64,000 nt of DNA from Arthrobacter agilis. Its GTDB lineage: Bacteria > Actinomycetota > Actinomycetes > Actinomycetales > Micrococcaceae. Position numbers and translations under genes: made by a program. The notes under the pieces are model-generated. The model saw only the letters and a list, made by a program, of their open reading frames with translations, was not told where the DNA came from and searched no databases. The DNA is taken from the NCBI RefSeq assembly GCF_030816075.1, contig NZ_JAUSXO010000001.1:1860001-1924000 (forward strand), given 5' to 3'. Shown in pieces: positions 18,121 to 26,743 of the stretch; the first letter of the stretch is position 1; each line of letters starts with the position of its first letter.

Positions 18121-18888
18121 ATGGACAATTCTAGTGGAGTCGGCGTGATCGACAAGGCCGCTCTGGTACTCGACGCCCTCGAGGCGGGCCCCACCACCCT
18201 CGCCCAGCTCGTCGCATCCACAGGGCTGGCACGGCCCACGGTGCACCGGCTGGCCCTGGCCCTCGCCCACCACCGTCTGGTGGGCCGGGACATCCAGGGT
18301 CGCTTCGTCCTCGGCAGCCGCCTCGTGGAGCTCGCCTCGGCGGCAGGCGAGGACCGGCTGATCGCCGCGGCGGGGCCCGTCCTGCTCACCCTGCGGGACG
18401 CGACGGGCGAGAGCGCCCAGCTGTTCCGCCGGCAGGGTGACTGGCGGGTCTGCGTCGCCTCGGCGGAGCGGCCCGTGGGGCTGCGGGACACCATCCCCGT
18501 TGGCACCCAGCTGTCGATGAAGGCCGGGTCCGCCGCCCAGTGCCTGCTCGCCTGGGAGGACCACGACCGCCTGCTCATGGGACTGCAGAACGCGCGGTTC
18601 ACGCCGACCGTGCTCGCCGGGGTGCGGCGGCGCGGGTGGGCGCAGAGCCTCGGCGAGCGCGAGGCCGGCGTCGCGTCCGTCTCCGCGCCCGTGCGCGGTC
18701 CCTCGGGGCGGGTGATCGCGGCCGTGTCGATCTCCGGCCCCATGGAGCGCCTCACCCGGCAGCCGGGCCGCATCCATGCCGAGGTCGTCTCCGACGCGGC
18801 GCGCCAGCTGACCCTCGCCGTCGGATCGGCGTCCGAAGGACACGCGGACGGTCACGGGGACGGATCCGCGGACGGACAGGCCGGCTGA
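18121..18888 (+). CDS. ndgR: IclR family regulator NdgR/LtbR
   Basis: 255 residues. ATG 18121 gives MDNSSGVGVIDKAALVLDAL, which matches the conserved start of actinobacterial NdgR; ATG 18100 is in frame but would add an unconserved MRRQYHP. The winged helix-turn-helix is TTLAQLVASTGLARPTVHRL, followed by the IclR effector domain (LRDTIPVGTQLSMKAGSAAQ, ASVSAPVRGPSGRVIAAVSI). In Streptomyces and Corynebacterium this regulator controls leuCD and other amino-acid genes. The C-terminal tail is rich in Gly, Asp and His. DUF1697 starts one nucleotide after its stop (TGACATG). Confidence 0.9.
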   Translation: MDNSSGVGVIDKAALVLDALEAGPTTLAQLVASTGLARPTVHRLALALAHHRLVGRDIQGRFVLGSRLVELASAAGEDRLIAAAGPVLLTLRDATGESAQLFRRQGDWRVCVASAERPVGLRDTIPVGTQLSMKAGSAAQCLLAWEDHDRLLMGLQNARFTPTVLAGVRRRGWAQSLGEREAGVASVSAPVRGPSGRVIAAVSISGPMERLTRQPGRIHAEVVSDAARQLTLAVGSASEGHADGHGDGSADGQAG

Positions 18889-18889
18889 C

Positions 18890-19477
18890 ATGCCGGCTGA
18901 CCTCCCCGCCGGAAAACAAGCCCCCGCCCGGGCTCAGCCCGCCGTGCCGCTCCACCGGTACGCCGTCTTCCTGCGCGGCGTCAACGTCGGTGGCGTGACG
19001 GTCCGCATGGCGGAACTGCGCGATCTGCTCGCTGGGCTGCCCGTCGCCGACGTCGCGACGGTCCTCGCCAGCGGCAACGTCACCTGCTCCTCCGCCCTCG
19101 GACCGCTGGACCTGAAGCGGACCGTCGAGGAGGCCCTCGGCGCACGCTTCGGCTACACGGCCTGGGTGATCGTCACCGAACGCGCCGAGCTCGGTGCGAT
19201 CGCCGCGTCCGTCCCGCAGCCGCCCGGCGGCGCAGGGCCGGTCCACACCTACGTCACCCTGTTCACCGGGACGGACGAGCTCGCGGCCTTCCTCCGGGAG
19301 GCCCACGAGCTGCAGCCCGTGGTGCTCGACGGTGGTACGGCCATCGGGTGGTTCGCCCCCAAGGGCCGGTCCACGGACGTCCCGCTCGCCCGCCTCCTCG
19401 CGCGCGCCCGGTTCGCCGCGACGTCGACCACCCGGAACATCAACACGGTGGAGAAGGTGCTGCGCCTGCTCGGCTGA
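18890..19477 (+). CDS. DUF1697 domain-containing protein
   Basis: 195 residues; the DUF1697 core begins at YAVFLRGVNVGGVTVRMAEL and continues VATVLASGNVTCSS, YTAWVIVTERAELGAI, TYVTLFTGTDELAAFL and FAATSTTRNINTVEKVLRLL. The family is widespread in bacteria with no proven function. It is spaced one base from the ndgR stop, so it is almost certainly translated from the same mRNA. The first 20 residues are poorly conserved linker. Confidence 0.87.
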   Translation: MPADLPAGKQAPARAQPAVPLHRYAVFLRGVNVGGVTVRMAELRDLLAGLPVADVATVLASGNVTCSSALGPLDLKRTVEEALGARFGYTAWVIVTERAELGAIAASVPQPPGGAGPVHTYVTLFTGTDELAAFLREAHELQPVVLDGGTAIGWFAPKGRSTDVPLARLLARARFAATSTTRNINTVEKVLRLLG

Positions 19478-19545
19478 GCCGCGGTCGGGCGGGGCCCCGG
19501 GTTGGTAGTGTTCGAACACCCGCCCTGACCAGCCGAAGGACACCC

Positions 19546-20193
19546 ATGCGCCTCATCGCCCAGGACTGCTACCAGCTCGACCGGCAGAAGGGGTCCCACG
19601 GTTTCGTGGTGGTGGGCGCCGCCCGCACCGCGGTGGTGGACCCCGGCATGTCCTCCGGGTCCGACGGCGTGATCGCCGAGCTGCGGGCCGGCGAGGCGAC
19701 GACCGGCCCGGTCACGGACATCGTCCTCACCCACTACGACGTCGACCACGCACAGGCCGCGCAGCGGCTCCAGGAGGCCCTCGGGGCGACCGTGTGGATC
19801 GGCGCCGCCGACGCGGACATCCTGCGCGGCCGCCGCACGCCGCACACCCTGTTCCGGAAGGTGCTGCAGCGCCTGGTCCGCGTGGCACTCCCCGCCGGCG
19901 CGCGGGAACTGACCGGCGCCGGCGAGATCTTCCCCGCGCTCGCCTATTTCCCGACGCCCGGCCATACGCCGGGCCATGTGGCCTACCAGTGGCGCGGCGT
20001 GCTCTTCACCGGCGACGCGGCCAGGGTGTCGGCCGGCGGCGGTGTCGGCGACTTCGCCGCGATCTTCATCGACGACAAACCGACGGCGGCGGCCACCGTG
20101 GGGCTGCTGGCCGAGCGCATCGATTCGGGCTCGGTCGAGTGGATCTGCTCGGGACACGATCCCGTCGCCAGGGTCACGTCGGCCACCCGCTGA
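19546..20193 (+). CDS. MBL-fold metallo-hydrolase
   Basis: 215 residues from ATG 19546 (AAGGA at 19536-19540). A metallo-beta-lactamase fold with a modified metal motif: LTHYDVDHAQAA instead of the usual HxHxDH (first His is replaced by Tyr in THYDVDH), then TPGHTPGHVAY, LFTGDAARV and the terminal SGHDPV. The second-half metal ligands (GH, D, H) are intact, so at least one metal site should form. Function unknown; hydrolase on a thioester, lactone or phosphoester is typical. It converges with the GTPase gene across 36 bp. Confidence 0.85.
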   Translation: MRLIAQDCYQLDRQKGSHGFVVVGAARTAVVDPGMSSGSDGVIAELRAGEATTGPVTDIVLTHYDVDHAQAAQRLQEALGATVWIGAADADILRGRRTPHTLFRKVLQRLVRVALPAGARELTGAGEIFPALAYFPTPGHTPGHVAYQWRGVLFTGDAARVSAGGGVGDFAAIFIDDKPTAAATVGLLAERIDSGSVEWICSGHDPVARVTSATR

Positions 20194-20229
20194 CGCCGCC
20201 GGGCCGCCGCGTCCTCCGGCGGGTGGTCC

Positions 20230-22125
20230 TCAGGCCCGGCGCGCTCGGGAAACGGCGTCACGGAACCGGTTGCACCGGTCCACCTCGGCCTCGACAGGGG
20301 CCACGACGGTGCCCTCCGCCGCGCGGGCGCATGCGGCGAACAGCCGCCGTCGTACCCGTGCCGCGCGACGGGCCGCACCCCACCGGGCGAGCAGCGCAGC
20401 GAGCACTCCGAGGAGGATGCCTGCTCCCGCGCCGCCGGCGATGAGCAGGGTGGGCACCGGGAACCCCTCGACGCGCGGGACGTCGACGGCGGGCAGCTGG
20501 AGGAAGCCGAGCACGGCGAGGACGCCGAGCCAGGCCAGCCCTGCGACGAGCGCGGCGAAGGCGACCCACTGGAGGACACCGAAGACCGCCCACCAGGCGC
20601 GCCGTCCGGTCTCCAGGTCGGCAGCCGTGACGGCGGAGTCGAGCGCGTCCGTGAGGTCGTCCGCGGTGCCGCGGGCGGCGTCGCGGATGGACGTGCGCCA
20701 GGGCTCCACGACGCCGCGGGCGACCTCGTCGCCGAAGACCCGCAGTGCCTGGTCGGCGCGCGCCCGCTGGGCCGGCCTGCTCAGCGGGAGCGACGAGCGC
20801 CGCACCTCGGGCACCACGTCCTGCCGCCGCAGGTTCAGCCGGCGCAGCGGGTCCGGCCGGAACGCCCCGAGCCATCGCGTGACGGGCCAGCCCATGGCAG
20901 CGTGGGCATCGCGGCGGTAGGACGACCGGACGGCGTCGACGACGACGGGCACGCCGGCCGCGGACGCCAGCTCCTCCGCCAGCACCGCCCGCACCTCCTC
21001 GGAGGGCCCTGCCACGGGCTCCTCCGCCGCGAAGGGGAGGAGGTCGTCCGCGGCCCGCGCGGCGTCAGCAGCAATCCTGCGGCCGGCCGCGGCGCGGCTT
21101 CCGACGAGGTCGCCGATCACCCGGGCGAGGTCGCCCACCCCCTGACGAGTCAGCGCGGAGACCGGGACGACGGCGACGTCCTGCAGTCCCTCGCCGGCGA
21201 GGATGCCCCGGAGCGACGCCGTGACCTCCTCCAGGTCCTGCGCCTGGAGGCGGTCCGCCTGGTTCAGGGCCACCAGGGTCACGGCGTCGTGGTGGGCGAG
21301 TCCGCGGAGGAATCCGTGGTGGAGTGCCGCGTCGGCGTACTTCTGGGGATCGACCACCCAGAGCAGCACGTCGACCTGCCCCGAGAGCCGCTCCACGATC
21401 TCGCGGTGCACGAGGGCGGTCGAATCGAAGTCCGGGAGGTCGAGGAGGATGAGCCCGGCCGCGGGCCCGGACGCACGGGCGGGCGATGCCGTGGCCGGCG
21501 CCTCGGGGGCCACCGGCGATGCCGCTCTGCCGCGCCGCCGCCAGCGCAGGAGTCCCCGGCGCCCCTCGCCCGGAGCGTCCGCCCGGATCCCGGGGGCGGT
21601 CGATCCTGCCGGCGCCGCGACGGCGGCGCCGGACGGGGCGTCGTCGGGCGTGCGCGGCTCCTCGCCGGCCGCCTGTGCCGCGGGGGGCGGAGCGTCCGCC
21701 CCGGCCCGTGGGTCCTGCGCCGTGCCGGGCGATCCGGCCAGCGGGGCGCCGTCGGGGAGCTCGACCCGCACGCGGACGCCGAGCCAGTCGAGCAGCTCGT
21801 CGCTCCCCTGCCGCCCCCAGACCAGGGCGAGCGGCTCGGAGGTCGTGGGACGCCGGGCGGCCACCCGGGCGACGTCGGTGCCGCTCAGGGCGTTCACGAG
21901 CGACGATTTCCCGCTGCCGGTGGGCCCGAACACCCCGACGACCGTGTGGTCGGCCGAGAGTGAGCGGCGGCTGCCGGCGCGGTCCAGGGTGGCGTGCAGC
22001 CGCGCGAGGTGCTCCTCGGGCAGCCGGTCCGTGCCGAGCCAGTAGGCCGCCTGCAGGTCCTCGAGCACGCCGGTGAGGGTTTCGGCGAGCGGCGCCTCCG
22101 CCGTCGCTCCCCGGTGTCGGCTCAT
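20230..22125 (-). CDS. Dynamin-like membrane GTPase, second of a pair
   Basis: 631 residues from ATG 22125, which overlaps the upstream GTPase stop (ATGA). The G domain has a P-loop VVGVFGPTGSGKSSLVNALS (residues about 62-81), a threonine region RPTTSEPLALVWG, G3 as LILLDLPDFDSTALVHREIV and G4 as LVALNQADRL. Between P-loop and G3 a 90-residue Ala/Pro/Gly-rich insertion, with a basic RRGLLRWRRRGRA patch, looks disordered. Near residues 515-590 two membrane segments are evident (GVLQWVAFAALVAGLAWLGV and LLIAGGAGAGILLGVLAALL). The pairing of two such proteins is typical of bacterial dynamin-like systems such as DynA/DynB or IniA/IniC in actinobacteria; a role in membrane remodelling or septation is inference. 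Confidence 0.75.
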   Translation of the reverse strand: MSRHRGATAEAPLAETLTGVLEDLQAAYWLGTDRLPEEHLARLHATLDRAGSRRSLSADHTVVGVFGPTGSGKSSLVNALSGTDVARVAARRPTTSEPLALVWGRQGSDELLDWLGVRVRVELPDGAPLAGSPGTAQDPRAGADAPPPAAQAAGEEPRTPDDAPSGAAVAAPAGSTAPGIRADAPGEGRRGLLRWRRRGRAASPVAPEAPATASPARASGPAAGLILLDLPDFDSTALVHREIVERLSGQVDVLLWVVDPQKYADAALHHGFLRGLAHHDAVTLVALNQADRLQAQDLEEVTASLRGILAGEGLQDVAVVPVSALTRQGVGDLARVIGDLVGSRAAAGRRIAADAARAADDLLPFAAEEPVAGPSEEVRAVLAEELASAAGVPVVVDAVRSSYRRDAHAAMGWPVTRWLGAFRPDPLRRLNLRRQDVVPEVRRSSLPLSRPAQRARADQALRVFGDEVARGVVEPWRTSIRDAARGTADDLTDALDSAVTAADLETGRRAWWAVFGVLQWVAFAALVAGLAWLGVLAVLGFLQLPAVDVPRVEGFPVPTLLIAGGAGAGILLGVLAALLARWGAARRAARVRRRLFAACARAAEGTVVAPVEAEVDRCNRFRDAVSRARRA

Positions 22126-23921
22126 GCGCCGTCCCCGGCCGCGGCGCGCTGTCCCGGGGGCAGGGCCGTGCGGAGCCGGCGGGCGAGGACACGCAGGGTC
22201 TCCGCCGGCGTCTGACGGGCCAGGGGCTCGAGGCTGCGGTCGAAGGGCTCCCGCTCCTGGCGGAACAGCCCCTCCACGCGGGCCGACAGGTCCTCGCGTG
22301 CCGTGGCGGTGAGGCGGCGGACGGCGTCGTCCCCGAAGACCGCCTCGAGCAGTTTCTGCCCCGCGATCGCCGAGGCACCGGCGATCCCGAGCTCCCCGCC
22401 CGTGATCCCCCCGGTCGAGGCGAAGACCACCACCATCAGCGCGACGGCGATGCCGTTCACGCCGAAGGACAGCATGCGGGCCGTGAACCGCTTGTCGGCG
22501 CCCTCGGCCTGGACCAGCCGCAGGAGGTCCTCCTGCCAGGCGCGGATCTCGCGTGCCACCTCCGCGGAGACGGCATCGGCATGCCAGGGAGCGATGCCCT
22601 CCAGGAGGACCCGGCCCGCTGCGTCGCTCCGCCATCGCCGCCGTGTCGACTCGTCGGCGCGGGCCGCCTGCTCGACGACGACGGTCTGCAGGCCGCTGCC
22701 GATGGCCTCGGCCACGGTCGCGGCCGGGGCGGGGCGGCCGGTGAAGAAGGCGCTGACGCGGTCGCGGGCCCGCCCGATCCTCGACTCGAGCCCCCGCATG
22801 AACTCGCCCGTGCCCACGAAGTCCTGCCAGCGGGCGAGCACTTCGCCGCGCAGCAGCCGGCCGTCCTCGGTCGCGGCGAGCACGGCGCGCAGCGCCTCGC
22901 GATAGGCGCCGTCCGCTGCCGCCCGCAGCTCGTCCCCGGCCGCCTGTTCCTCGCTCACCGCCTCCGCGATCCCGTCCACACGTTCCGCCAGGGCACGCAT
23001 GGCTCCCTGCACGGTGCGCCGGGCGATGTCGCGCCGGCCCTCGGCGTCGGTGGCGAGGGCCTGCAGCCACCGGGTGATGGGTTCGACGGCATCGGCCGGC
23101 AGCATGCGGGCCGGTCCGAGCGGCAGCTCGGGGATCACGAAGATGGGGGCGTGACCGAGGTTCTCGGCGGACAGGAGGGTGAGCAGGTCGCTCCTGATTT
23201 CCTCCTCGACGCCGGGCGGTACCCGATCGAGCACGATCGCCACCAGCACGTCACGCCGTCCGGCCTCGGCCAGCAGCTTCCAGGGGACGGCGTCCGCGTA
23301 GCGGTTGGCCGTCGTCACGAAGAGCCAGAGATCGGCTGCCGCCAGGAGCTGGCCGGCGAGCCGGCGGTTCTCGTCGGCGATCGAATCGACGTCGGGAGCG
23401 TCGAGCAGCGCGAGGCCGGCCGGCAGCGTCGGCGTGGGACGCAGCAGCAGCGTGTCCGCCCCCTGGCCGGTCGCGGGGTGGTGCGAGGGTCCCCCGGGGG
23501 AGGCCGATGCTTCGCCGGCCGTCCCGTCGTCGCCCCCGAGGCGGACCCGGGCGAGGGAGGGCAGCACCCGGTCGTCGTCGAACCAGCCGGCGTCATCCGG
23601 GTGGTGGAGCAGGAGCGGGCGGCGCGTGGTGGGCCGGACGGCGCCCGTCGCGGAGACGGGGCGGCCCACGAGGGCGTTGACCAGTGTGGACTTGCCCGCT
23701 CCCGTCGAGCCGCCGACGACTGCCACGAGGGGCGCGTCGAGGCTGGCCAGGCGCGGGAGGATGTAGTCGGCGAGCTGCGCACGCGCGGCCTCGGTCGAGG
23801 TGCGTGCGGCGGCGGAGGCCGGGAGCGCCAGGGGGAAGGCGAGATGATCGAGTGCGCCGCTCACGTCCCGCAGCAGCGGCGGCAGCGCGCGGGCTTCGCC
23901 GGCCGGGGAGGGTGCGCTCAT
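22122..23921 (-). CDS. Dynamin-like membrane GTPase, first of a pair
   Basis: 599 residues from ATG 23921 (MSAPSPAGEA). P-loop: LVAVVGGSTGAGKSTLVNAL; Thr region VRPTTRRPLLLHH; G3 ALLDAPDVDSIADENRRLAG; the NKxD position is a divergent VLDRVPPG. A long helical stalk follows (RDIARRTVQGAMRALAERVD, then a VSEEQAAGDELRAAADG heptad region), and about residues 455-510 form hydrophobic helices (MLSFGVNGIAVALMVVVFAS and GIAGASAIAGQKLLEAVFG). This domain order of G domain, stalk, membrane paddle and stalk is what dynamin-like proteins show. It shares only fold-level similarity with its downstream partner; the two are translationally coupled. Confidence 0.75.
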   Translation of the reverse strand: MSAPSPAGEARALPPLLRDVSGALDHLAFPLALPASAAARTSTEAARAQLADYILPRLASLDAPLVAVVGGSTGAGKSTLVNALVGRPVSATGAVRPTTRRPLLLHHPDDAGWFDDDRVLPSLARVRLGGDDGTAGEASASPGGPSHHPATGQGADTLLLRPTPTLPAGLALLDAPDVDSIADENRRLAGQLLAAADLWLFVTTANRYADAVPWKLLAEAGRRDVLVAIVLDRVPPGVEEEIRSDLLTLLSAENLGHAPIFVIPELPLGPARMLPADAVEPITRWLQALATDAEGRRDIARRTVQGAMRALAERVDGIAEAVSEEQAAGDELRAAADGAYREALRAVLAATEDGRLLRGEVLARWQDFVGTGEFMRGLESRIGRARDRVSAFFTGRPAPAATVAEAIGSGLQTVVVEQAARADESTRRRWRSDAAGRVLLEGIAPWHADAVSAEVAREIRAWQEDLLRLVQAEGADKRFTARMLSFGVNGIAVALMVVVFASTGGITGGELGIAGASAIAGQKLLEAVFGDDAVRRLTATAREDLSARVEGLFRQEREPFDRSLEPLARQTPAETLRVLARRLRTALPPGQRAAAGDGA

Positions 23922-23981
23922 GGCTCCATCATGCCAGCCGCGTCCCGCCGAGCGGCGCCAAGGGGCGCCGCGCCCCGGCAC

Positions 23982-24017
23982 ACCCTGCGGAGCAGACCCT
24001 GCGGAGACCCTGCGGAG
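23982..24017. repeat. Three short direct repeats
   Basis: ACCCTGCGGAG occurs at 23982-23992, 23996-24006 and 24007-24017, just beyond the tRNA terminator. No function is apparent. Confidence 0.7.
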
Positions 24018-24039
24018 CGGGTCGGGCCGGGAAACAGAA

Positions 24040-24070
24040 AGTCCCGGACATCGTGGTGATGTCCGGGACT
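24040..24070 (-). terminator. Terminator of the tRNA-Gln/tRNA-Glu transcript
   Basis: Perfect 12-bp arms, AGTCCCGGACAT (24040-24051) and its complement (24059-24070), 7-nt loop. Read on the minus strand it follows tRNA-Glu by 9 nt and is trailed by a T-rich TTTCTGTTTC. Confidence 0.88.
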
Positions 24071-24079
24071 GTCCGGTTG

Positions 24080-24152
24080 TGACCCCAGCGGGATTCGAAC
24101 CCGCGTTACCGCCGTGAGAGGGCAGCGTACTAGGCCGCTATACGATGGGGCC
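24080..24152 (-). tRNA. tRNA-Glu (anticodon CTC)
   Basis: A cloverleaf folds from the minus strand: acceptor GGCCCCA with TGGGGTC (one G-T pair), anticodon stem CTGCC/GGCGG around loop CTCTCAC giving anticodon CTC, and T arm GCGGGTTCGAATCCCGC. No CCA is encoded (ACA follows). It lies 67 bp downstream of tRNA-Gln and not far from gltX, whose product charges it. Confidence 0.95.
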
Positions 24153-24219
24153 AGTACTTTCCATCCTACTACTTCTTTTTTACTGCTCGTGCCATCCCGT
24201 CCGGAAGGACGGAACCGCG

Positions 24220-24291
24220 CTGGGGTACCAGGACTCGAACCTAGAATGTTGGTACCAGAAACCAGTGTGTTGCCAATTACACCATACCCCA
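24220..24291 (-). tRNA. tRNA-Gln (anticodon CTG)
   Basis: Minus-strand cloverleaf with acceptor TGGGGTA/TACCCCA, anticodon loop TTCTGGT giving CTG, T arm CTAGGTTCGAGTCCTGG, and discriminator G. CCA is not encoded. In actinobacteria this tRNA is first charged with Glu by GltX and then amidated by GatCAB, so its place beside tRNA-Glu and gltX is functionally coherent. Confidence 0.93.
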
Positions 24292-24360
24292 ATGGCACTT
24301 CCCGAAGGCCCGATCGTGCTGGGCTCCGGCCGCGTAACCGCTCCGCGCCGAGAAATAACT

Positions 24361-25152
24361 TTACCGGACAGAGGGCAGGAACTGCAAAACGGCCGCCAGC
24401 CCGGCGATGCAAGGCACCTCGGGAACGCCTTCGGCGCCCGTGGCCGCCCCGGTCCCCGAGTCGACCCCGCGGTCCCTGCCGGCACCCGTGCGATCGAGCC
24501 AGACGCCGATCAGCCCGGCGTCCCGTGCCCCCACCGCGTCCACCAGCCGGTTGTCGCCGACGTACAGCGTGCGCGACGGCGCGGCACCGATCAGGCGCGC
24601 GCCCTCGCGGTAGATGGCCGGGTCCGGCTTGGCGACCCCGACCGTGTCGATGCCGACGAGCACCCCGATCCGCTGGAGCCCGGCCCGGTCGAGCTTTGCC
24701 CGCTGGTAGTCGTGCACGTTGTTGCTGACAGCGCCGTAGGGGATCCCCCGTGCCTCCAGCGCGTCCAGCAGCGGGACGACGTCGTCGTACGCACGGAAGT
24801 GCTGCGGGAGCAGCTGCTCGTAGTCCCGCACCCACGCCTCGGCCACACGCCCCAGGAACGGCTCCGGGGTGAACCCTGCACGGGCATGCCGGACCCGGTG
24901 CACGCGCTGCTCCTCGAAGGTGAGCTCGCCGGCGAGGAAGCGGTCGTAGTGCCGCTGCGGATCCGTCGTGTACAGCGCCTTGTAGCGCACCCAGTCGTCA
25001 TCCCCCAGGTGGCTGAGCGCCGGATCGGGGATCGCCTGCAGGACGTGCCCCATGGCCTGCTCGAGGTCCACGAGGGTGTCGTCGATGTCGAACAGCACCC
25101 CCTCCACGGGGTCCGCCTGCGACGCCGTCGGTTCGTCGGCCGGGCCCGGCAC
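24361..25152 (-). CDS. HAD family hydrolase
   Basis: 263 residues. Haloacid-dehalogenase superfamily, subfamily I: motif I VLFDIDDTLVDLEQ near residue 20, helical cap from about 35 to 110, motif II YGAVSNNVH, motif III Lys in GVAKPDPAIYREGAR and motif IV TLYVGDNRLVDAVGARDAG. The double Asp of motif I and the VGDN acidic motif point to a Mg-dependent phosphatase; substrate unknown. The C-terminal 25 residues or so are extra. It starts 3 bp after the gltX stop, so co-transcription is likely. Confidence 0.85.
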   Translation of the reverse strand: MPGPADEPTASQADPVEGVLFDIDDTLVDLEQAMGHVLQAIPDPALSHLGDDDWVRYKALYTTDPQRHYDRFLAGELTFEEQRVHRVRHARAGFTPEPFLGRVAEAWVRDYEQLLPQHFRAYDDVVPLLDALEARGIPYGAVSNNVHDYQRAKLDRAGLQRIGVLVGIDTVGVAKPDPAIYREGARLIGAAPSRTLYVGDNRLVDAVGARDAGLIGVWLDRTGAGRDRGVDSGTGAATGAEGVPEVPCIAGLAAVLQFLPSVR

Positions 25153-25155
25153 GGC

Positions 25156-26664
25156 TCAGCCTGCCGTCTCGCGCAGGGCGCGCAGGCGCGCGACCGAGGA
25201 CTCGCGCCCGAGGATGACCATGGACTCGAAGAGCGGGGGCGAGATCCTGCGCCCCGAGATGGCCGTGCGCGCCGGGCCGAAGGCCAGCCTCGGCTTCAGC
25301 CCGAGGGTGTCGACGAGCGCTCCCCGGAGGGCCGCCTGCAGCGACTCCGCGTCCCACGCGTCCACGGCCTGCAGGGCGTCCAGGGTCGCGTCGAGCACCT
25401 CGCCGAGGTTCTCGGGCAAGCCCTTGCGGGCGTCCTCGGCGATGTCGACGGCGTCGTCGGCCTTGAACAGGAACCCGATCATCTCGGGTGCCTCGCCGAG
25501 CAGGGTGATGCGCTCCTGGATGAGGGGGGCGGCCTCGGCCACGATGCGCAGCTCCTCGTCCGTGGGAGCGTCACCGATGACGCCGGCGGCGACCAGATAG
25601 GGCAGGAGCCGGCTGCGGAACTCGGCGGGGTCGAGGAGCCGCACGTGCGTGCCGTTGATCGCCTCGGCCTTCTTCAGGTCGAACCGGGCGGGGTTGGCGA
25701 GGACGTCGCGGACGTCGAACTTCTCGACGAGCTGCTCCACGGAGAAGATGTCCTCGTCCGCCGACAGGCTCCAGCCGAGCAGGGACAGGTAGTTGAGCAG
25801 ACCTTCCCGGATGAAGCCGCGCTCGCGGTGGAGGAAGAGGTTCGACTCCGGATCCCGCTTGGACAGCTTCTTGTTGCCCTGGCCCATGACGTAGGGCAGG
25901 TGCCCGAACAGGGGCATGTACCGGGCCACCCCGATGTCGATCAGCGCTCGGTACAGGGCCACCTGGCGCGGCGTGGAGGAGAGCAAGTCCTCCCCGCGCA
26001 GCACGTGCGTGATGCCCATGAGGGCGTCGTCCACGGGGTTCACGAGGGTGTAGAGCGGCGCGCCGTTGGCGCGCACGACGGCGAAGTCCGGCACGCTGCC
26101 GGCGCGGAAGGTGATGTCGCCGCGCACGAGGTCGGTGAAGGTGATGTCGTCGTCGGGCATCCGCAGGCGCAGGACGGCGGGCCGGCCGGAGGACCGGAAG
26201 GCGTCCTTCTGCTCCTCGGTCAGCGTGCGGTCGTGGTTGTCGTACCCGAGCTTGGGGTCGCGGCCCGCCGCGCGGTGCCGCTCCTCCACCTCCTCGGGCG
26301 TGGAGAAGGATTCGTAGAGGTGGCCGGCTGCGACGAGGCGCTCGATGACGTCCCGGTACAGGTCGCCGCGCTGCGACTGGCGGTACGGCGCGTGCGGCCC
26401 TCCCACCTCCACGCCCTCGTCCCAGTCGATGCCCAGCCAGGTCATCGCCTCGAGGAGCTGCTGGTAGCTCTCCTCGCTGTCGCGGGCGGCGTCGGTGTCC
26501 TCGATGCGGAAGACGAGCTTCCCGCCCGTGTGGCGCGCGTACGCCCAGTTGAACAGCGCCGTCCTGATCAGCCCCACGTGGGGCGTGCCCGTCGGGGACG
26601 GGCAGAATCGGACCCGGACGGGGGTGGCATCGGTGACGGTGGGGAGATCTGCGGCAGTAGTCAT
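25156..26664 (-). CDS. gltX: Glutamyl-tRNA synthetase
   Basis: 502 residues. Class I synthetase: the HIGH motif is [34 protein letters not shown] binds Glu, and KMSKS appears as [20 protein letters not shown]; the anticodon-binding all-helical domain follows (about 330-502). Cytoplasmic; it charges tRNA-Glu and, in organisms without GlnRS, tRNA-Gln. The ATG (26662-26664) and its GGGAG ribosome site lie inside the 3' arm of a perfect 15-bp hairpin, described separately. Confidence 0.96.
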   Translation of the reverse strand: MTTAADLPTVTDATPVRVRFCPSPTGTPHVGLIRTALFNWAYARHTGGKLVFRIEDTDAARDSEESYQQLLEAMTWLGIDWDEGVEVGGPHAPYRQSQRGDLYRDVIERLVAAGHLYESFSTPEEVEERHRAAGRDPKLGYDNHDRTLTEEQKDAFRSSGRPAVLRLRMPDDDITFTDLVRGDITFRAGSVPDFAVVRANGAPLYTLVNPVDDALMGITHVLRGEDLLSSTPRQVALYRALIDIGVARYMPLFGHLPYVMGQGNKKLSKRDPESNLFLHRERGFIREGLLNYLSLLGWSLSADEDIFSVEQLVEKFDVRDVLANPARFDLKKAEAINGTHVRLLDPAEFRSRLLPYLVAAGVIGDAPTDEELRIVAEAAPLIQERITLLGEAPEMIGFLFKADDAVDIAEDARKGLPENLGEVLDATLDALQAVDAWDAESLQAALRGALVDTLGLKPRLAFGPARTAISGRRISPPLFESMVILGRESSVARLRALRETAG

Positions 26665-26696
26665 GATGCTCCCAGTCTAGGTGGGAGCATCATGAC
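26660..26696 (-). promoter_or_regulatory. Perfect 15-bp hairpin enclosing the gltX start
   Basis: GTCATGATGCTCCCA (26660-26674) and TGGGAGCATCATGAC (26682-26696) are exact complements around a 7-nt loop. On the gltX mRNA the 3' arm contains both the GGGAG ribosome site and the AUG. A 10-codon frame (26693 to 26661, beginning ATGATG) spans the hairpin and its TGA overlaps the gltX ATG. Sequestration of the start, or a palindromic operator, are the two readings. Confidence 0.6.
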
Positions 26697-26743
26697 CGGC
26701 CGCGCGGCGCCGCGCCCGGCCCCCCGGACGCGCGGCGGCTGGA

